A stretch of 55,089 bases of DNA from Lactococcus petauri (GCF_002154895.1 NZ_MUIZ01000007.1:1-55089); one strand, 5' to 3'; positions 34,995 through 44,198 are shown, numbered from the stretch's first letter. Program-made: numbers and translations. The notes: generated by a model not told the origin, from the sequence alone.

Positions 34995-35993
34995 ATGAAC
35001 GAAAACTTATCACCAACACCACTTGAAGATGAAATGATGGTTGAGAAGTCTTTAAGGCCTCAATTTTTCAATCAATACATCGGTCAAGACAAGGTTAAAG
35101 AACAACTTGAAATATTTATCAAAGCAGCAAGACTACGTGAAGAAGTACTGGATCACGTGCTTCTTTTTGGCCCCCCTGGATTAGGTAAAACAACCATGGC
35201 CTTTGTTATTTCGAATGAGCTGGGGGTGAATATCAAACAAACATCGGGACCAGCAATTGAAAAACCAGGTGACTTGGTCGCTATCTTAAACGAACTTGAG
35301 CCAGGAGATGTCCTTTTTATTGATGAAATCCACCGTATGCCTATGCAAGTAGAAGAGGTTCTTTACTCTGCCATGGAAGACTTCTATATTGATATCATGC
35401 TCGGATCTGGCGATGGCAGTCGCTCAGTTCACTTGGATTTGCCGCCTTTTACATTAGTGGGGGCAACAACGCGAGCTGGGATGCTTTCCAATCCTCTGCG
35501 TGCGCGTTTTGGAATTTCGGCACATATGGAATATTACACTGAACGTGACTTGGAGGAAATTGTCAAACGGACAGCGGATATATTTGAAGTGGAGATTGTG
35601 GACCAAGGTGCGCTTGAGATTGCATTGCGAAGCCGAGGCACACCACGTATCGCAAACCGCCTGCTGAAGCGCGTTCGAGATTTTGCACAAATTATGGGTG
35701 ACGGTCGCGTAGATAAAGAAATCACAGATAAAGCACTTCAGATTTTAGATGTGGATAATGCGGGACTTGATTATATTGACCAAAAAATCTTACGCACAAT
35801 GATCGAAATGTATAATGGAGGTCCTGTAGGTTTAGGAACGCTAGCGGTTAATATAGCAGAAGACCAAGAGACTGTTGAAGATATGTATGAGCCTTATCTG
35901 ATTCAAAAAGGGTTTATCATGAGAACTAAGCAAGGACGTAAAGCGACACCCAAAGCTTATGAACATTTGGGCTACCCTTATCAAGAGAAATAA
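34995..35993 (+). CDS. ruvB: Holliday junction ATP-dependent helicase RuvB
   Basis: Hexameric AAA+ motor of branch migration; 332 aa. Walker [10 protein letters not shown] (59-67), Walker B DEIHR, sensor 1 ATTRAG, arginine finger region RARFGI, and the C-terminal winged helix. TGT TATAAT (34982-34987) ends seven bases before the ATG and there is no Shine-Dalgarno, so the mRNA is predicted leaderless or one base longer. Confidence 0.98.
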   Translation: MNENLSPTPLEDEMMVEKSLRPQFFNQYIGQDKVKEQLEIFIKAARLREEVLDHVLLFGPPGLGKTTMAFVISNELGVNIKQTSGPAIEKPGDLVAILNELEPGDVLFIDEIHRMPMQVEEVLYSAMEDFYIDIMLGSGDGSRSVHLDLPPFTLVGATTRAGMLSNPLRARFGISAHMEYYTERDLEEIVKRTADIFEVEIVDQGALEIALRSRGTPRIANRLLKRVRDFAQIMGDGRVDKEITDKALQILDVDNAGLDYIDQKILRTMIEMYNGGPVGLGTLAVNIAEDQETVEDMYEPYLIQKGFIMRTKQGRKATPKAYEHLGYPYQEK

Positions 35994-36019
35994 AAAATAC
36001 TCCGTATGGAGTATTTTTA
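35994..36019 (+). terminator. ruvB terminator
   Basis: The stem aaaatactcc/ggagtatttt is followed by T residues. Confidence 0.85.
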
Positions 36020-36088
36020 TATGTCTTACTTAAGTAAATTTCCATTATATGATATTTTTTATGCTCATAGCTGTGCTATAATGAAGAT

Positions 36089-36523
36089 ATGGAAAAAATA
36101 GTATTTGTCTGCTTAGGTAATATTTGTCGAAGTCCCATGGCTGAGTTTGTCATGAAGGACTTAGTTGAAAAAGAGGGGAAAAATTTCGAGGTGGAAAGTA
36201 GAGCCACATCGAGCTGGGAACACGGGAATCCCATCCATCCAGGGACACGTTCTCTTTTAACTACGTATGGCATCCCATTTGATGCTGCCAAAGGGAGCCA
36301 ACAGATCTCACGGGAAGATTTTCAATATTTTGATCAAATTATTGCAATGGATGAATCTAACAAAGAAAATTTAGAGAAAATGGCTCCTGCAGACCAAAAA
36401 TATAAAATAAAAATGCTTTTGAATAAATCAGTCCCAGATCCTTGGTATACGGGAGATTTTGAGGAAACTTATCGCTTGGTAAAAGAGGGTTGTTTAAATA
36501 TTTTAGAAAATAATGGCAATTGA
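36089..36523 (+). CDS. Low-molecular-weight protein-tyrosine phosphatase
   Basis: A 144-aa phosphatase. The P-loop CLGNICRS puts the nucleophile at Cys8 and Arg at 14. The general acid lies in VPDPWYTG (Asp near 113). In Firmicutes such enzymes dephosphorylate tyrosine kinases of capsule regulation and other targets; the target here is unknown. TGC TATAAT ends six bases before the ATG with no Shine-Dalgarno (leaderless predicted). Confidence 0.93.
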   Translation: MEKIVFVCLGNICRSPMAEFVMKDLVEKEGKNFEVESRATSSWEHGNPIHPGTRSLLTTYGIPFDAAKGSQQISREDFQYFDQIIAMDESNKENLEKMAPADQKYKIKMLLNKSVPDPWYTGDFEETYRLVKEGCLNILENNGN

Positions 36524-36540
36524 TGTTATATGATATGACA
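36524..36540 (+). promoter_or_regulatory. GlnR box
   Basis: TGTTA, seven bases, TGACA: a perfect fit to the GlnR/TnrA operator TGTNA-N7-TNACA, ending seven bases before the -35. It implies autoregulation of the glnRA operon by nitrogen status. Confidence 0.85.
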
Positions 36541-36547
36541 TAAACCT

Positions 36548-36576
36548 TTGACAAGAGATAAAACTAGGTTTATAAT
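36548..36576 (+). promoter_or_regulatory. glnR: glnRA promoter
   Basis: A consensus promoter: TTGACA, 17-bp spacer, TATAAT. Confidence 0.9.
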
Positions 36577-36609
36577 ATGGCCATAGAGTTGAAGTTGAGG
36601 AGATGACGG

Positions 36610-36975
36610 GTGAAAGAACGTGAATTGAGACACTCCCTAGCAGTGCTACCTATTGGTACTGTTATGAAACTAACAGGATTGAGTGCAAGACAAATTCGCT
36701 ATTATGAGGAACAAGGTTTACTTTTTCCAGAGCGTAACGAAGGTAACCGTCGGATGTACTCTCTTAATGATATTGAGATTGTTTTTGATATTGCTGATTT
36801 ACTGTCGGAAGGCAATAATATCGCTGATATTAAGCGTATCTATGCTCAAAGACAGAAAAAAGCTATGAAAAATCTCTCTATCAGTGAAGTACATCTTGCT
36901 TTAGAACGTGAATTTGCACAGCAAGGACGCTTCGGACATCCAACATCAACTCATTTTAACCAGCCGCGTATGTAA
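36610..36975 (+). CDS. glnR: Nitrogen regulator GlnR (MerR family)
   Basis: A 121-aa MerR-type repressor of nitrogen-assimilation genes, activated by feedback-inhibited glutamine synthetase. The winged helix is [39 protein letters not shown]. The short C-terminal tail, ending in QPRM, is the GlnA-sensing part. GTG start with GAGGAG upstream. Cotranscribed with glnA 57 bp downstream. Confidence 0.97.
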   Translation: MKERELRHSLAVLPIGTVMKLTGLSARQIRYYEEQGLLFPERNEGNRRMYSLNDIEIVFDIADLLSEGNNIADIKRIYAQRQKKAMKNLSISEVHLALEREFAQQGRFGHPTSTHFNQPRM

Positions 36976-37031
36976 GAAAAACTTACATCAAAGAAATTGA
37001 AGCATCGTTTATTCTTAAAAGGAGCCGTATT

Positions 37032-38372
37032 ATGGGAATCACAGCAGCAAACATCCGTCGCGATGTCAAAGAAAAAAATATTAAGTTTCTACGTCTAATG
37101 TTTACCGATATTTTAGGAACACTTAAAAACGTAGAAGTTCCAGCAACTGATGAACAGTTAGACAAACTTTTTGACAACAAGATGATGTTTGATGGCAGTT
37201 CAATTGAAGGCTTTGTCCGCATCAATGAATCAGATATGTACCTCTATCCAGATTGGGACACATGGATTATCTTCCCTTGGGGAGATGAGTATGGAAAAGT
37301 AGCTGGCGTTATCTGTGATGTTTATACAGCAGAAGGACAACCTTTCCCAGGAGATCCACGTGGCGTATTGAAACGTAATCTTAAAAATATGGAAAAATTA
37401 GGCTTTAAAAAATTCAATCTTGGTCCAGAACCTGAATTTTTCCTCTTCAAGCTTGATGAAAATCAAGAACCAACACTGGAAGTAAACGATAAAGGTGGAT
37501 ATTTTGATCTCGCACCGACCGACTTGGCAGGAAATACACGTCGCGAAATCGTAAATGTCCTTACTGACCTTGGTTTTGAAGTAGAAGCAAGCCACCATGA
37601 AGTAGCTGTTGGGCAACACGAGATTGACTTCAAGTATGCCGATGCATTGAAAGCTTGTGACAATATTCAAATCTTTAAACTTGTGGTAAAAACAATCGCA
37701 CGTAAACATGGTTTACACGCAACCTTTATGGCCAAACCTAAGTTTGGTATTAATGGATCTGGTATGCACTGCAACATGTCGCTCTTCACAGAAGATGGGC
37801 AAAATGCTTTCTATGATGAAGCAGGTGATATGGGACTTTCGGAAGCTGCAAACTACTTTATTGGCGGTTTGCTCAAGCACGCTTATAACTATACAGCCAT
37901 CACTAACCCAACAGTTAACAGCTACAAACGTTTAGTGCCCGGATATGAAGCACCAGTTTACATTGCCTGGGCTGGTCGTAACCGCTCACCGCTAATTCGC
38001 GTACCAGCATCCCGTGGTATGTCTACACGTGTCGAGCTTCGTTCAGTAGATCCATCAGCCAATCCTTACTTGACAATGGCTGTTCTCCTTGCCTCTGGTC
38101 TTGATGGGATTGAAAATAAAATCGCCGCACCAGAAGCTGTTGAAGCGAATATTTATGTAATGACCGAAAGTGAACGTAAAGCACATGGTATTACAGACTT
38201 GCCGTCGACTTTACACAATGCTGTGAAGGCACTACGTGAAGATGAAGTAGTAACAGCTGCCTTAGGTGAGCATGTTTTGGTTAACTTTGTGGAAGCTAAA
38301 AAAATCGAATGGGCGAGCTATGCACAATTTGTAAGTCAATGGGAAATCGATAACTATTTGGAACTTTACTAA
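37032..38372 (+). CDS. glnA: Glutamine synthetase, type I
   Basis: Condenses glutamate and ammonia to glutamine using ATP. The 446-aa length is that of the GSI-alpha class, without the adenylylation insertion. Signature FDGSSIEGF (57-65), the catalytic NGSGMHCN region, and [14 protein letters not shown] are present. Its feedback-inhibited form binds GlnR in related bacteria. AAAGGAG precedes the ATG and a terminator follows. Confidence 0.98.
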   Translation: MGITAANIRRDVKEKNIKFLRLMFTDILGTLKNVEVPATDEQLDKLFDNKMMFDGSSIEGFVRINESDMYLYPDWDTWIIFPWGDEYGKVAGVICDVYTAEGQPFPGDPRGVLKRNLKNMEKLGFKKFNLGPEPEFFLFKLDENQEPTLEVNDKGGYFDLAPTDLAGNTRREIVNVLTDLGFEVEASHHEVAVGQHEIDFKYADALKACDNIQIFKLVVKTIARKHGLHATFMAKPKFGINGSGMHCNMSLFTEDGQNAFYDEAGDMGLSEAANYFIGGLLKHAYNYTAITNPTVNSYKRLVPGYEAPVYIAWAGRNRSPLIRVPASRGMSTRVELRSVDPSANPYLTMAVLLASGLDGIENKIAAPEAVEANIYVMTESERKAHGITDLPSTLHNAVKALREDEVVTAALGEHVLVNFVEAKKIEWASYAQFVSQWEIDNYLELY

Positions 38373-38378
38373 AAGAGA

Positions 38379-38406
38379 TAAGCATCCTTGAGATGCTTTT
38401 TTTGAA
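38379..38406 (+). terminator. glnRA terminator
   Basis: The stem aagcatc/gatgctt is followed by T residues. Confidence 0.85.
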
Positions 38407-38436
38407 TTTTTATACTAAAAAGACTAAACTATACAT

Positions 38437-38868
38437 ATGGATATAAAAGAAAATTTAAAAAATATTATAGATAAACTAGACTATGGACAGGTTGCAAAAC
38501 TTGCAATGTTGGAGAGAGGAGCTTATGCAGTATCTGGACCGCAGGAAGCAGCTGCTGATGGTGACCTGTTTGAGGACTTTGCATCCAAATACTTGTCGGA
38601 GAATGAAGATTTGACGGTTGTTAATCGCAAAGACCCAGAAGTTGCACTTCAACCAGAAGATTTTGAGGTATTGCTTGATCAACTGAAAGCTCCTCAACAT
38701 ATCATTTTCGTAGAATGTCTTGAATTAGGTACAACTGAAATTAAGGGCTTTTTGAATGCCTTACTCTCGGCTGGTTTAATCGAAAGTAGCAAGGTAGTTC
38801 TCTTGGATTTGCCACAATTAGAATATATGGCATTACGTTCAAGTATGAAAGGAAAAATCGCTATTTAA
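38437..38868 (+). CDS. Conserved-looking hypothetical protein
   Basis: A 143-aa soluble acidic protein starting MDIKENLKNI; I do not recognise the family. A Rossmann-like alternation of strands and helices is suggested by PQHIIFVECLELGTTEIKG and SSKVVLLDLPQLEYM. TAAACT ends six bases before the ATG and no Shine-Dalgarno is present (leaderless candidate). It converges with the chorismate mutase gene. Confidence 0.6.
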   Translation: MDIKENLKNIIDKLDYGQVAKLAMLERGAYAVSGPQEAAADGDLFEDFASKYLSENEDLTVVNRKDPEVALQPEDFEVLLDQLKAPQHIIFVECLELGTTEIKGFLNALLSAGLIESSKVVLLDLPQLEYMALRSSMKGKIAI

Positions 38869-38880
38869 AGCGATTTTTTT
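38853..38880. terminator. Bidirectional terminator
   Basis: The stem aaaaatcgct/agcgattttt has its loop around the stop codon of the upstream gene and also ends the convergent chorismate mutase gene. Confidence 0.8.
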
Positions 38881-39130
38881 CTTGATATTCTCGGGAACGT
38901 TTCATAATTTCTTTATAGATAGAGTGGATAGCTGGCTCGTATTGGAGTTTCTCTGTCCTTTTTTTTATCTTTTCGAGAATAAAGTATTCTCGATCCGCAT
39001 CGTAGACATTTTTATTTTCTTCTGCCTTAGCTGTGATTACCTCGTCAACCAAGGACATGCGTCTTTCTAAAAGCGCAATAATTTGGTCGTCTAGTGCATC
39101 AATTTCTTTACGGGTTTTTTCTAAAGTCAT
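38861..39130 (-). CDS. Chorismate mutase, AroQ type, monofunctional
   Basis: Converts chorismate to prephenate for Phe/Tyr synthesis. An 89-aa all-helical protein with the AroQ pattern: RKEIDALDDQIIALLERRMSLV, then AKAEENKNVYDADRE and the C-terminal helix IYKEIMKRSREYQ. The ATG at 39130 is preferred: on the minus strand TTGTCC, 17-bp spacer and CATAAT end six bases before it, with no Shine-Dalgarno. An in-frame extension to 39148 would start inside the promoter. Confidence 0.87.
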   Translation of the reverse strand: MTLEKTRKEIDALDDQIIALLERRMSLVDEVITAKAEENKNVYDADREYFILEKIKKRTEKLQYEPAIHSIYKEIMKRSREYQEKNRFK

Positions 39131-39175
39131 ATTTTTATTATGACACAAAAGCTTCTGGAGGACAATTTTTAAATA

Positions 39176-39220
39176 AAAAAAGCAATCTACATTTATTAAA
39201 ATGAAAAATTTTGCTTTTTT
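39176..39220. other. Orphan 10-bp hairpin between aroQ-type gene and DUF2089 gene
   Basis: The arms aaaaaagcaa (39176-39185) and ttgctttttt (39211-39220) give a terminator-like hairpin on both strands. It lies between two divergent genes, upstream of both, so neither uses it as a terminator. It may block read-through or end a small RNA. Confidence 0.4.
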
Positions 39221-39269
39221 ACTTCAATAATGTTAAGCTTCAATAAATAATATTAAGGTTGGAGAAATT

Positions 39270-39536
39270 ATGGATTGGTTTTTTAATCTGGAAGATGAAG
39301 AACAAGAATTTATCAAACAATTTATTTTTGCATCGGGTTCTTTGAAAGAGTTGGCCAGGTATTATGGGGTGAGCTATCCTACTGTGCGGTTGCGTATAGA
39401 CCGTTTAATTGAGAAAATTGCTCTGAATGACACTAAAAAGGATTCCTTTGAAGTGAGTATTATGCAAATGGTTATTGATGAAAAAGTGAGTCTGAGCAGT
39501 GCAAAAGAGATTATAAGAAAACATAGGGAGATTTGA
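39270..39536 (+). CDS. DUF2089-family helix-turn-helix protein
   Basis: An 88-aa probable regulator. The helix-turn-helix SGSLKELARYYGVSYPTVRLRIDRLIEKI lies at about 23-51. DUF2089 proteins usually carry an N-terminal zinc ribbon, which is absent here, so this is the short form. GGTTGGAGAA precedes the ATG. It is translationally adjacent to the next membrane-protein gene (1 bp gap), a pairing consistent with a regulator and its partner. Confidence 0.8.
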   Translation: MDWFFNLEDEEQEFIKQFIFASGSLKELARYYGVSYPTVRLRIDRLIEKIALNDTKKDSFEVSIMQMVIDEKVSLSSAKEIIRKHREI

Positions 39537-39537
39537 G

Positions 39538-39831
39538 ATGAATCATTTAATGGATATAGCAATAATTGGAGTCATTATCGCATTTCAGACATTTGCGGGA
39601 TATAGGGAAAATAAGTACTTGGGTGCCATACTTCCGCTTGCTTTCTTGGCCGCTGCAGGTGTTTTCTTATACAGAGGTGCTCTTGGTTTTAATTTTAAAG
39701 ATATTGTGATGCCCTTCATTGGACTCTTTGTCTTAATCATGCTGTATCAAGGAGGAAAAGAGTCAAGAAAAAGCAAGATAAATAAAGAGTTAGAGAAAAT
39801 GAAAGCCAAAGATATTTCAAAAAGAAAATAA
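39538..39831 (+). CDS. Small membrane protein, partner of DUF2089 gene
   Basis: A 97-aa protein with three membrane helices (about 4-20, 29-45, 57-74) and a basic C-terminal tail KESRKSKINKELEKMKAKD. No family recognised. It starts one base after the DUF2089 stop; AGGGAG lies upstream. Confidence 0.65.
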   Translation: MNHLMDIAIIGVIIAFQTFAGYRENKYLGAILPLAFLAAAGVFLYRGALGFNFKDIVMPFIGLFVLIMLYQGGKESRKSKINKELEKMKAKDISKRK

Positions 39832-39852
39832 GGGATAATTTAATCGCAAGTA

Positions 39853-39881
39853 TTGACTCTATTGTGGGTTAAGTTTATAAT
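39853..39881 (+). promoter_or_regulatory. Promoter of fRMsr gene, six bases before ATG
   Basis: TTGACT, 17-bp spacer, TATAAT ending at 39881; ATG at 39888. It is the clearest leaderless promoter in the window because both hexamers and the spacing are near consensus. Confidence 0.8.
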
Positions 39882-39887
39882 TATAAG

Positions 39888-40367
39888 ATGAATAAAAGCG
39901 AAAAAATTGAAGGATATGAACTCCTTAACCTACAATTGAAAGGTTTACTTTCAACACAAAACTATACATTGTCAAATCTCTCCAACGCATCAGCTCTTCT
40001 TAATGACTTCTTGCCTAATCAAGTCTTTGCAGGGTTTTATTTGTACAACGGCGAACAACTTATTTTAGGCCCTTTTCAAGGTGGGGTTTCTTGTGTCGAA
40101 ATAAAGTTAGGCGCTGGAGTATGTGGTGAAGCCGCAGAAAAACGCCAAACATTGATTGTTGACAATGTTAAAGAACATAAAAACTATATTTCTTGTGACA
40201 GCCGAGCACTGTCAGAAATTGTAGTACCGATTATTAAAGACGGCGAATTAAAAGGAGTTTTAGATTTGGATGCTTCAGAAACTTCCTTTTATGATGATGT
40301 CGATCAAAAATATCTTGAAGAATTTTGCCACATTTTGTCAGATATGACTGATTGGAAATTTTTTTGA
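39888..40367 (+). CDS. Free methionine-(R)-sulfoxide reductase (GAF domain)
   Basis: A 159-aa GAF-domain reductase that repairs free Met-R-sulfoxide. The three conserved cysteines are at 69, 79 and 103 (GVSC, GAGVC, YISCDSRALSE), with the same 10- and 24-residue spacing as the characterised enzyme. There is no Shine-Dalgarno; a leaderless start is predicted. It is followed by the APH-like gene and dnaX, a familiar lactic acid bacterial order. Confidence 0.92.
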   Translation: MNKSEKIEGYELLNLQLKGLLSTQNYTLSNLSNASALLNDFLPNQVFAGFYLYNGEQLILGPFQGGVSCVEIKLGAGVCGEAAEKRQTLIVDNVKEHKNYISCDSRALSEIVVPIIKDGELKGVLDLDASETSFYDDVDQKYLEEFCHILSDMTDWKFF

Positions 40368-40379
40368 GCGAGGTAAACA

Positions 40380-41000
40380 ATGAAGGAAACAGTAAATAAC
40401 TTTATAGCAGATAAATTTGGTTCCAGTGAGGTGAAGCCTGTAGGTTTTAATGCTTTGGCTCAACCTAAAGCATTTGCTCAAGATTTGGGTAACTTTGTGT
40501 ATCAGTTGCACCAATTAGAAGCAACGGGAGCCGAAAGCCCAGCCTTAATGTTGCCGGTCATCGAAGCTGAATTTTTGACACTGTTGGATCAAATGAAAAG
40601 AATTGCACCTGTAGAAGGTCTGCGCTTGTATTGGGATAAAGCTTCTAAAAATCCATGGACTAAGCCGGCGGTCGTGTTACATGGGGATTTGAACTTAGAT
40701 ACCGTGTGGAAGATGGCCGACAAATTTTCGGGAGTGGCTGAAACAACAGCTTCCATAGTTGGCGATCCAGCCTATGATTTAACTATTGCATGGGAAATAT
40801 TTGATGAGAAACAAAGAAAGATATTTTTCTCCGCTGCTGAAGCCGATAAGGCAACAGTCATCCGCGCTCGCGTTTGGGCTATTTACAAGGCAATGAAAAA
40901 TTATAACGCTGCCGATATTGATCAGTCTATACTGGCGCGTGATGTTCTTTTCCGAATCAATGAAGAGCTCGGTCTTGGCGCAGAGCCAGACCTTTATTAG
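40380..41000 (+). CDS. Degenerate aminoglycoside-phosphotransferase-fold protein
   Basis: A 206-aa protein. VVLHGDLNLDTVW resembles the HGDXXXXN catalytic motif of the APH/choline kinase fold and IVGDPAYDLTIAWEIF the GDPXYDL segment. The N-terminal ATP-binding lobe is missing, and the metal-binding DFG-like aspartate position is poorly preserved. It is therefore probably not an active kinase and gives no reason to predict antibiotic resistance. Lies between the fRMsr gene and dnaX with short spacings (12 bp each), so it belongs to their operon. The reading frame is intact, so the protein is probably kept. Confidence 0.65.
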   Translation: MKETVNNFIADKFGSSEVKPVGFNALAQPKAFAQDLGNFVYQLHQLEATGAESPALMLPVIEAEFLTLLDQMKRIAPVEGLRLYWDKASKNPWTKPAVVLHGDLNLDTVWKMADKFSGVAETTASIVGDPAYDLTIAWEIFDEKQRKIFFSAAEADKATVIRARVWAIYKAMKNYNAADIDQSILARDVLFRINEELGLGAEPDLY

Positions 41001-41012
41001 AAGGAATGAAAA

Positions 41013-42671
41013 ATGGCTTACCAAGCTTTATATAGAAAATACCGTAGTCAAAGATTTGATGAGATGGTTGGCCAAGAAGTGGTGGCCACAACCTTAAAGA
41101 ATGCTATCGTTAATGGGCAGATTTCCCACGCTTATCTTTTTAGTGGTCCACGTGGGACAGGAAAAACTTCCGCGGCAAAAATTTTTGCCAAAGCAATTAA
41201 CTGCCCTAATCAGAAAGAGGGAGAGCCTTGTAACACTTGTGATATTTGTCAAGCTATTACCGAAGGCAGTCTTGAAGATGTGATTGAACTTGATGCTGCT
41301 TCGAATAATGGGGTTGACGAAATCCGTGAGATTCGAGATAAATCAACCTATGCAGCCAGTCGCGCCACTTATAAGGTTTATATTATCGATGAGGTTCATA
41401 TGCTTTCAACGGGAGCATTCAACGCTTTACTGAAAACCTTGGAAGAGCCTACAGATAATGTTGTCTTTGTTTTAGCAACAACCGAGCTTCAAAAAATTCC
41501 GGCAACAATTATTAGTCGTGTGCAAAGATTTGCTTTTAAAGCCATTACAACGCATGATATTCGTCAGCACTTAGCAGAAGTTTTAGCTGATGAGAAGATT
41601 GAGTTTGAAGATGCGGCACTTGATGTCATTGCAAAATCTGCCGAGGGAGGAATGCGTGATGCCTTGAGTTTATTGGATCAGGCCTTAAGTTTTTCTGATG
41701 GCAAGCTTGCAGAGAAGGATGCTCTTTTAGTGACAGGCTCCATTGCCAATGAAGCGCTTGTCTCTTATGTTGCAGCATTGACCGCTTCAGATGGACCAAC
41801 TGCACTTGATGCTTTGGAGAAAATCTTTCTTGAAGGTAAAAATATGTTGCGTTTTACGGAAGATCTCTTAACTTATTTCCGTGATTTGCTTTTGCGGGAA
41901 AATAATGAAATCCCACGACCTCGTCTTTACCAATGGATCAACATTGCGATTGAGTCTCTGAAAATTATTAAAGAAACAACACAGAGCAAAATTGCTGCTG
42001 ATGTGATGACGATGCGTCTTGTAGACGCAGGTGCTTATTCTTCTGCGGAAGATAAGGAAGTTCCAGAAAGTTTGAGCCATGAGCTTCAGGCTTTAAAAGC
42101 AGAAGTTGCAGAGCTAAAAGCTAAATTGGCAGAAACGGGCAGCCAAACGGTGGTATCCACTGTCAGTCAAGAAGTTCAAATTAAGCAGCAAGTGAAAACG
42201 AAAACAGTCACCGAAAAGTACACTGTAAATCAAGATTTGGTTTTTAAAGCTTTAAAGGAAGCGACCAACGAAGCTCGTCAAGCAGTTTTTGGTGCATGGC
42301 CTGAAATTGTTTCCAGCTTTACCAAACCTTCAGACCGTGCCTTAATCAATAATACTGCCCCCGTGGCAGCCTCAAGTAATTTTGTGGTAGTTACTTTTCC
42401 TCATGGTAATTTAGCAAAGCGTGTTACGGAAAATGAAAACCTACAATTAACTTTTGGCAATTTAATGTCATCAATATTGGGATTTTCGCCTGAGATTATT
42501 GCTTTAGCAGAGCAAGATTGGCAGTCTGTACGTCAAGAGTATGTCTTAAGCCTTAAAAAAGGGGAGCAGCATGTTACAAAAGATACGGAATCTGAGCCAG
42601 AAGCAGAAGAAGTTCTTGTAAGTAAGGCTAAAGAATTTTTTGGCGAAAAAGTGAAGATAATCAACGACTAA
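41013..42671 (+). CDS. dnaX: DNA polymerase III subunit gamma/tau
   Basis: Clamp-loader ATPase; 552 aa. Walker A GPRGTGKTS (45-53), zinc cysteines C64, C73, C76 and C79, DEVHM, and sensor ATTELQKIP. The C-terminal tau region (about 355-552) is rich in Lys/Glu. The first base of the stop codon region overlaps a terminator stem. GAAGGA precedes the ATG. Confidence 0.97.
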   Translation: MAYQALYRKYRSQRFDEMVGQEVVATTLKNAIVNGQISHAYLFSGPRGTGKTSAAKIFAKAINCPNQKEGEPCNTCDICQAITEGSLEDVIELDAASNNGVDEIREIRDKSTYAASRATYKVYIIDEVHMLSTGAFNALLKTLEEPTDNVVFVLATTELQKIPATIISRVQRFAFKAITTHDIRQHLAEVLADEKIEFEDAALDVIAKSAEGGMRDALSLLDQALSFSDGKLAEKDALLVTGSIANEALVSYVAALTASDGPTALDALEKIFLEGKNMLRFTEDLLTYFRDLLLRENNEIPRPRLYQWINIAIESLKIIKETTQSKIAADVMTMRLVDAGAYSSAEDKEVPESLSHELQALKAEVAELKAKLAETGSQTVVSTVSQEVQIKQQVKTKTVTEKYTVNQDLVFKALKEATNEARQAVFGAWPEIVSSFTKPSDRALINNTAPVAASSNFVVVTFPHGNLAKRVTENENLQLTFGNLMSSILGFSPEIIALAEQDWQSVRQEYVLSLKKGEQHVTKDTESEPEAEEVLVSKAKEFFGEKVKIIND

Positions 42672-42698
42672 AAAAACGCCTTATGGCGTTTTTTTTAG
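42671..42698. terminator. Bidirectional terminator, dnaX / lysP
   Basis: The stem aaaaacgcc/ggcgttttt around ttat lies between convergent genes. Confidence 0.85.
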
Positions 42699-42703
42699 TT
42701 GTT

Positions 42704-44167
42704 TTAATCAATATCACGGCTTAAATCAACTTCTTCAAGCGGAATAAGTTTTGTTTTCTTCACGATTTTGTAAGAGAAATATAAAATCAAGAAGAGAGGT
42801 AAAGCAAGGTAGGTCGTAATGATGCTTTGCGCATTCATCGTTACGGTAGTAATTTGCCCGATAACGATAATGATTGAAAGAATAAGAGCGATGATTGGTC
42901 CAATAGGGAACCATTTAGCATGGTAGCCTAACTCAGAAAGTTTATGACCTTGTTTAATAAAAGCACGGCGGAAGCGGAAATGGCAGATAGCAATTCCAAT
43001 CCAAGCCAAGAAACCAGACAAACCGGAAGCAGCGACCAAATAGAAATAAATTTCAGTTCCGAAGATACTTGTTAAGAAGGCCAAAAGACCGATGGCAACA
43101 GTCGCTAAAATTGCATAAATTGGTACGCCGTTACTTGTATTTGTTTTAGCGAAGATTTTTGGTGCATGCCCCTCTTTTGCCATACCAAAAAGCATGCGAG
43201 AAGCAGCATATAACCAAGAGTTGGCAGATGAAATAACCGAGGTTAAGATGACAGCATTCATAACGGATGCAGCAGCAGCTAAGCCAGCACGTTCAAATAC
43301 CAAGGTAAATGGAGAAACGGTAATGTCGCTTTGGGTTGCTGCACGGAGAAGACTAGGGTCTTTATAGTAAACCAAGGCACCGATTACGAATATTGAGAGG
43401 AAATAGAAAATAATAATCCGCCAAAAGACTTGTTTAATCGCTGAGGGTACATTTTTCTCAGGGTTTTCTGACTCGCCGGCTGCGATACCAACGATTTCTG
43501 TACCTTGGAAAGAGAAGCCTGCAATCATGAAGACAGCAATCATACCTCCAATACCACCGACAAAACCATGATTTCCTCCAGCAGAAAGATTGCGTGCCAC
43601 ATCTGGCTTATAACTCATAACTCCAAAAATTGTTGCGAGACCAATCACGATAAAGGCGATAACAGCGATGACTTTAATTGTCGCCATCCAAAATTCTGCT
43701 TCACCATAAGCTTTAGCTGAAATGAGGTTAACCAAGAGGATGAGCGCAATCACAATAGTCGACCATATCCATGTGGGCACATGGGGCAACCAGAACTGCA
43801 TAATAACACCAACTGTAGCTGCCTCAACCGCTACAGTAATTGCTGAGTTAAACCAATAGTTCCATCCCATAGCGAAGCCGAAAGCTTTATCTACATAACG
43901 GTCAGCGAAAGAAGCAAAAGAGCCTGATACTGGAAGATAGGAAGCCATTTCACCTAAAGACGTCATAAGGAAGAAAACCATGAGCCCAATGGCGACATAG
44001 GCAACTAACGCGCCTAAAGGTCCAGCTTGAGAAATCGTTGCGCCTGATGCAACAAATAGCCCGGTGCCAATAGTTCCTCCTAAGGCAATCATTGTTAAGT
44101 GACGATGTTTAAGGCCACGTTTAACTTGCGTGGATGGCGTGGCCTCATTATTTGAAGTATTATCCAT
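42704..44167 (-). CDS. lysP: Lysine-type amino acid permease (APC superfamily)
   Basis: A 487-aa, twelve-helix amino acid transporter of the AAT family. The family start RGLKHRHLTMIALGGTIGTGLF is at about 17-38, and the conserved FSFQGTEIVGIAAGESENP segment near 220-240. The name rests on the lysine riboswitch in its leader; the coding sequence alone would only give 'basic or other amino acid permease'. Start preceded by AGGAGAG on the minus strand. It converges with dnaX. Confidence 0.9.
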   Translation of the reverse strand: MDNTSNNEATPSTQVKRGLKHRHLTMIALGGTIGTGLFVASGATISQAGPLGALVAYVAIGLMVFFLMTSLGEMASYLPVSGSFASFADRYVDKAFGFAMGWNYWFNSAITVAVEAATVGVIMQFWLPHVPTWIWSTIVIALILLVNLISAKAYGEAEFWMATIKVIAVIAFIVIGLATIFGVMSYKPDVARNLSAGGNHGFVGGIGGMIAVFMIAGFSFQGTEIVGIAAGESENPEKNVPSAIKQVFWRIIIFYFLSIFVIGALVYYKDPSLLRAATQSDITVSPFTLVFERAGLAAAASVMNAVILTSVISSANSWLYAASRMLFGMAKEGHAPKIFAKTNTSNGVPIYAILATVAIGLLAFLTSIFGTEIYFYLVAASGLSGFLAWIGIAICHFRFRRAFIKQGHKLSELGYHAKWFPIGPIIALILSIIIVIGQITTVTMNAQSIITTYLALPLFLILYFSYKIVKKTKLIPLEEVDLSRDID

Positions 44168-44198
44168 TACTTCTCTCCTAAATTTATAAATATTAATA

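Noticed and set aside
40380-41000. Aminoglycoside resistance gene
   Set aside because: The ATP-binding lobe is missing and the metal site is poor; the position in a core operon argues against resistance.
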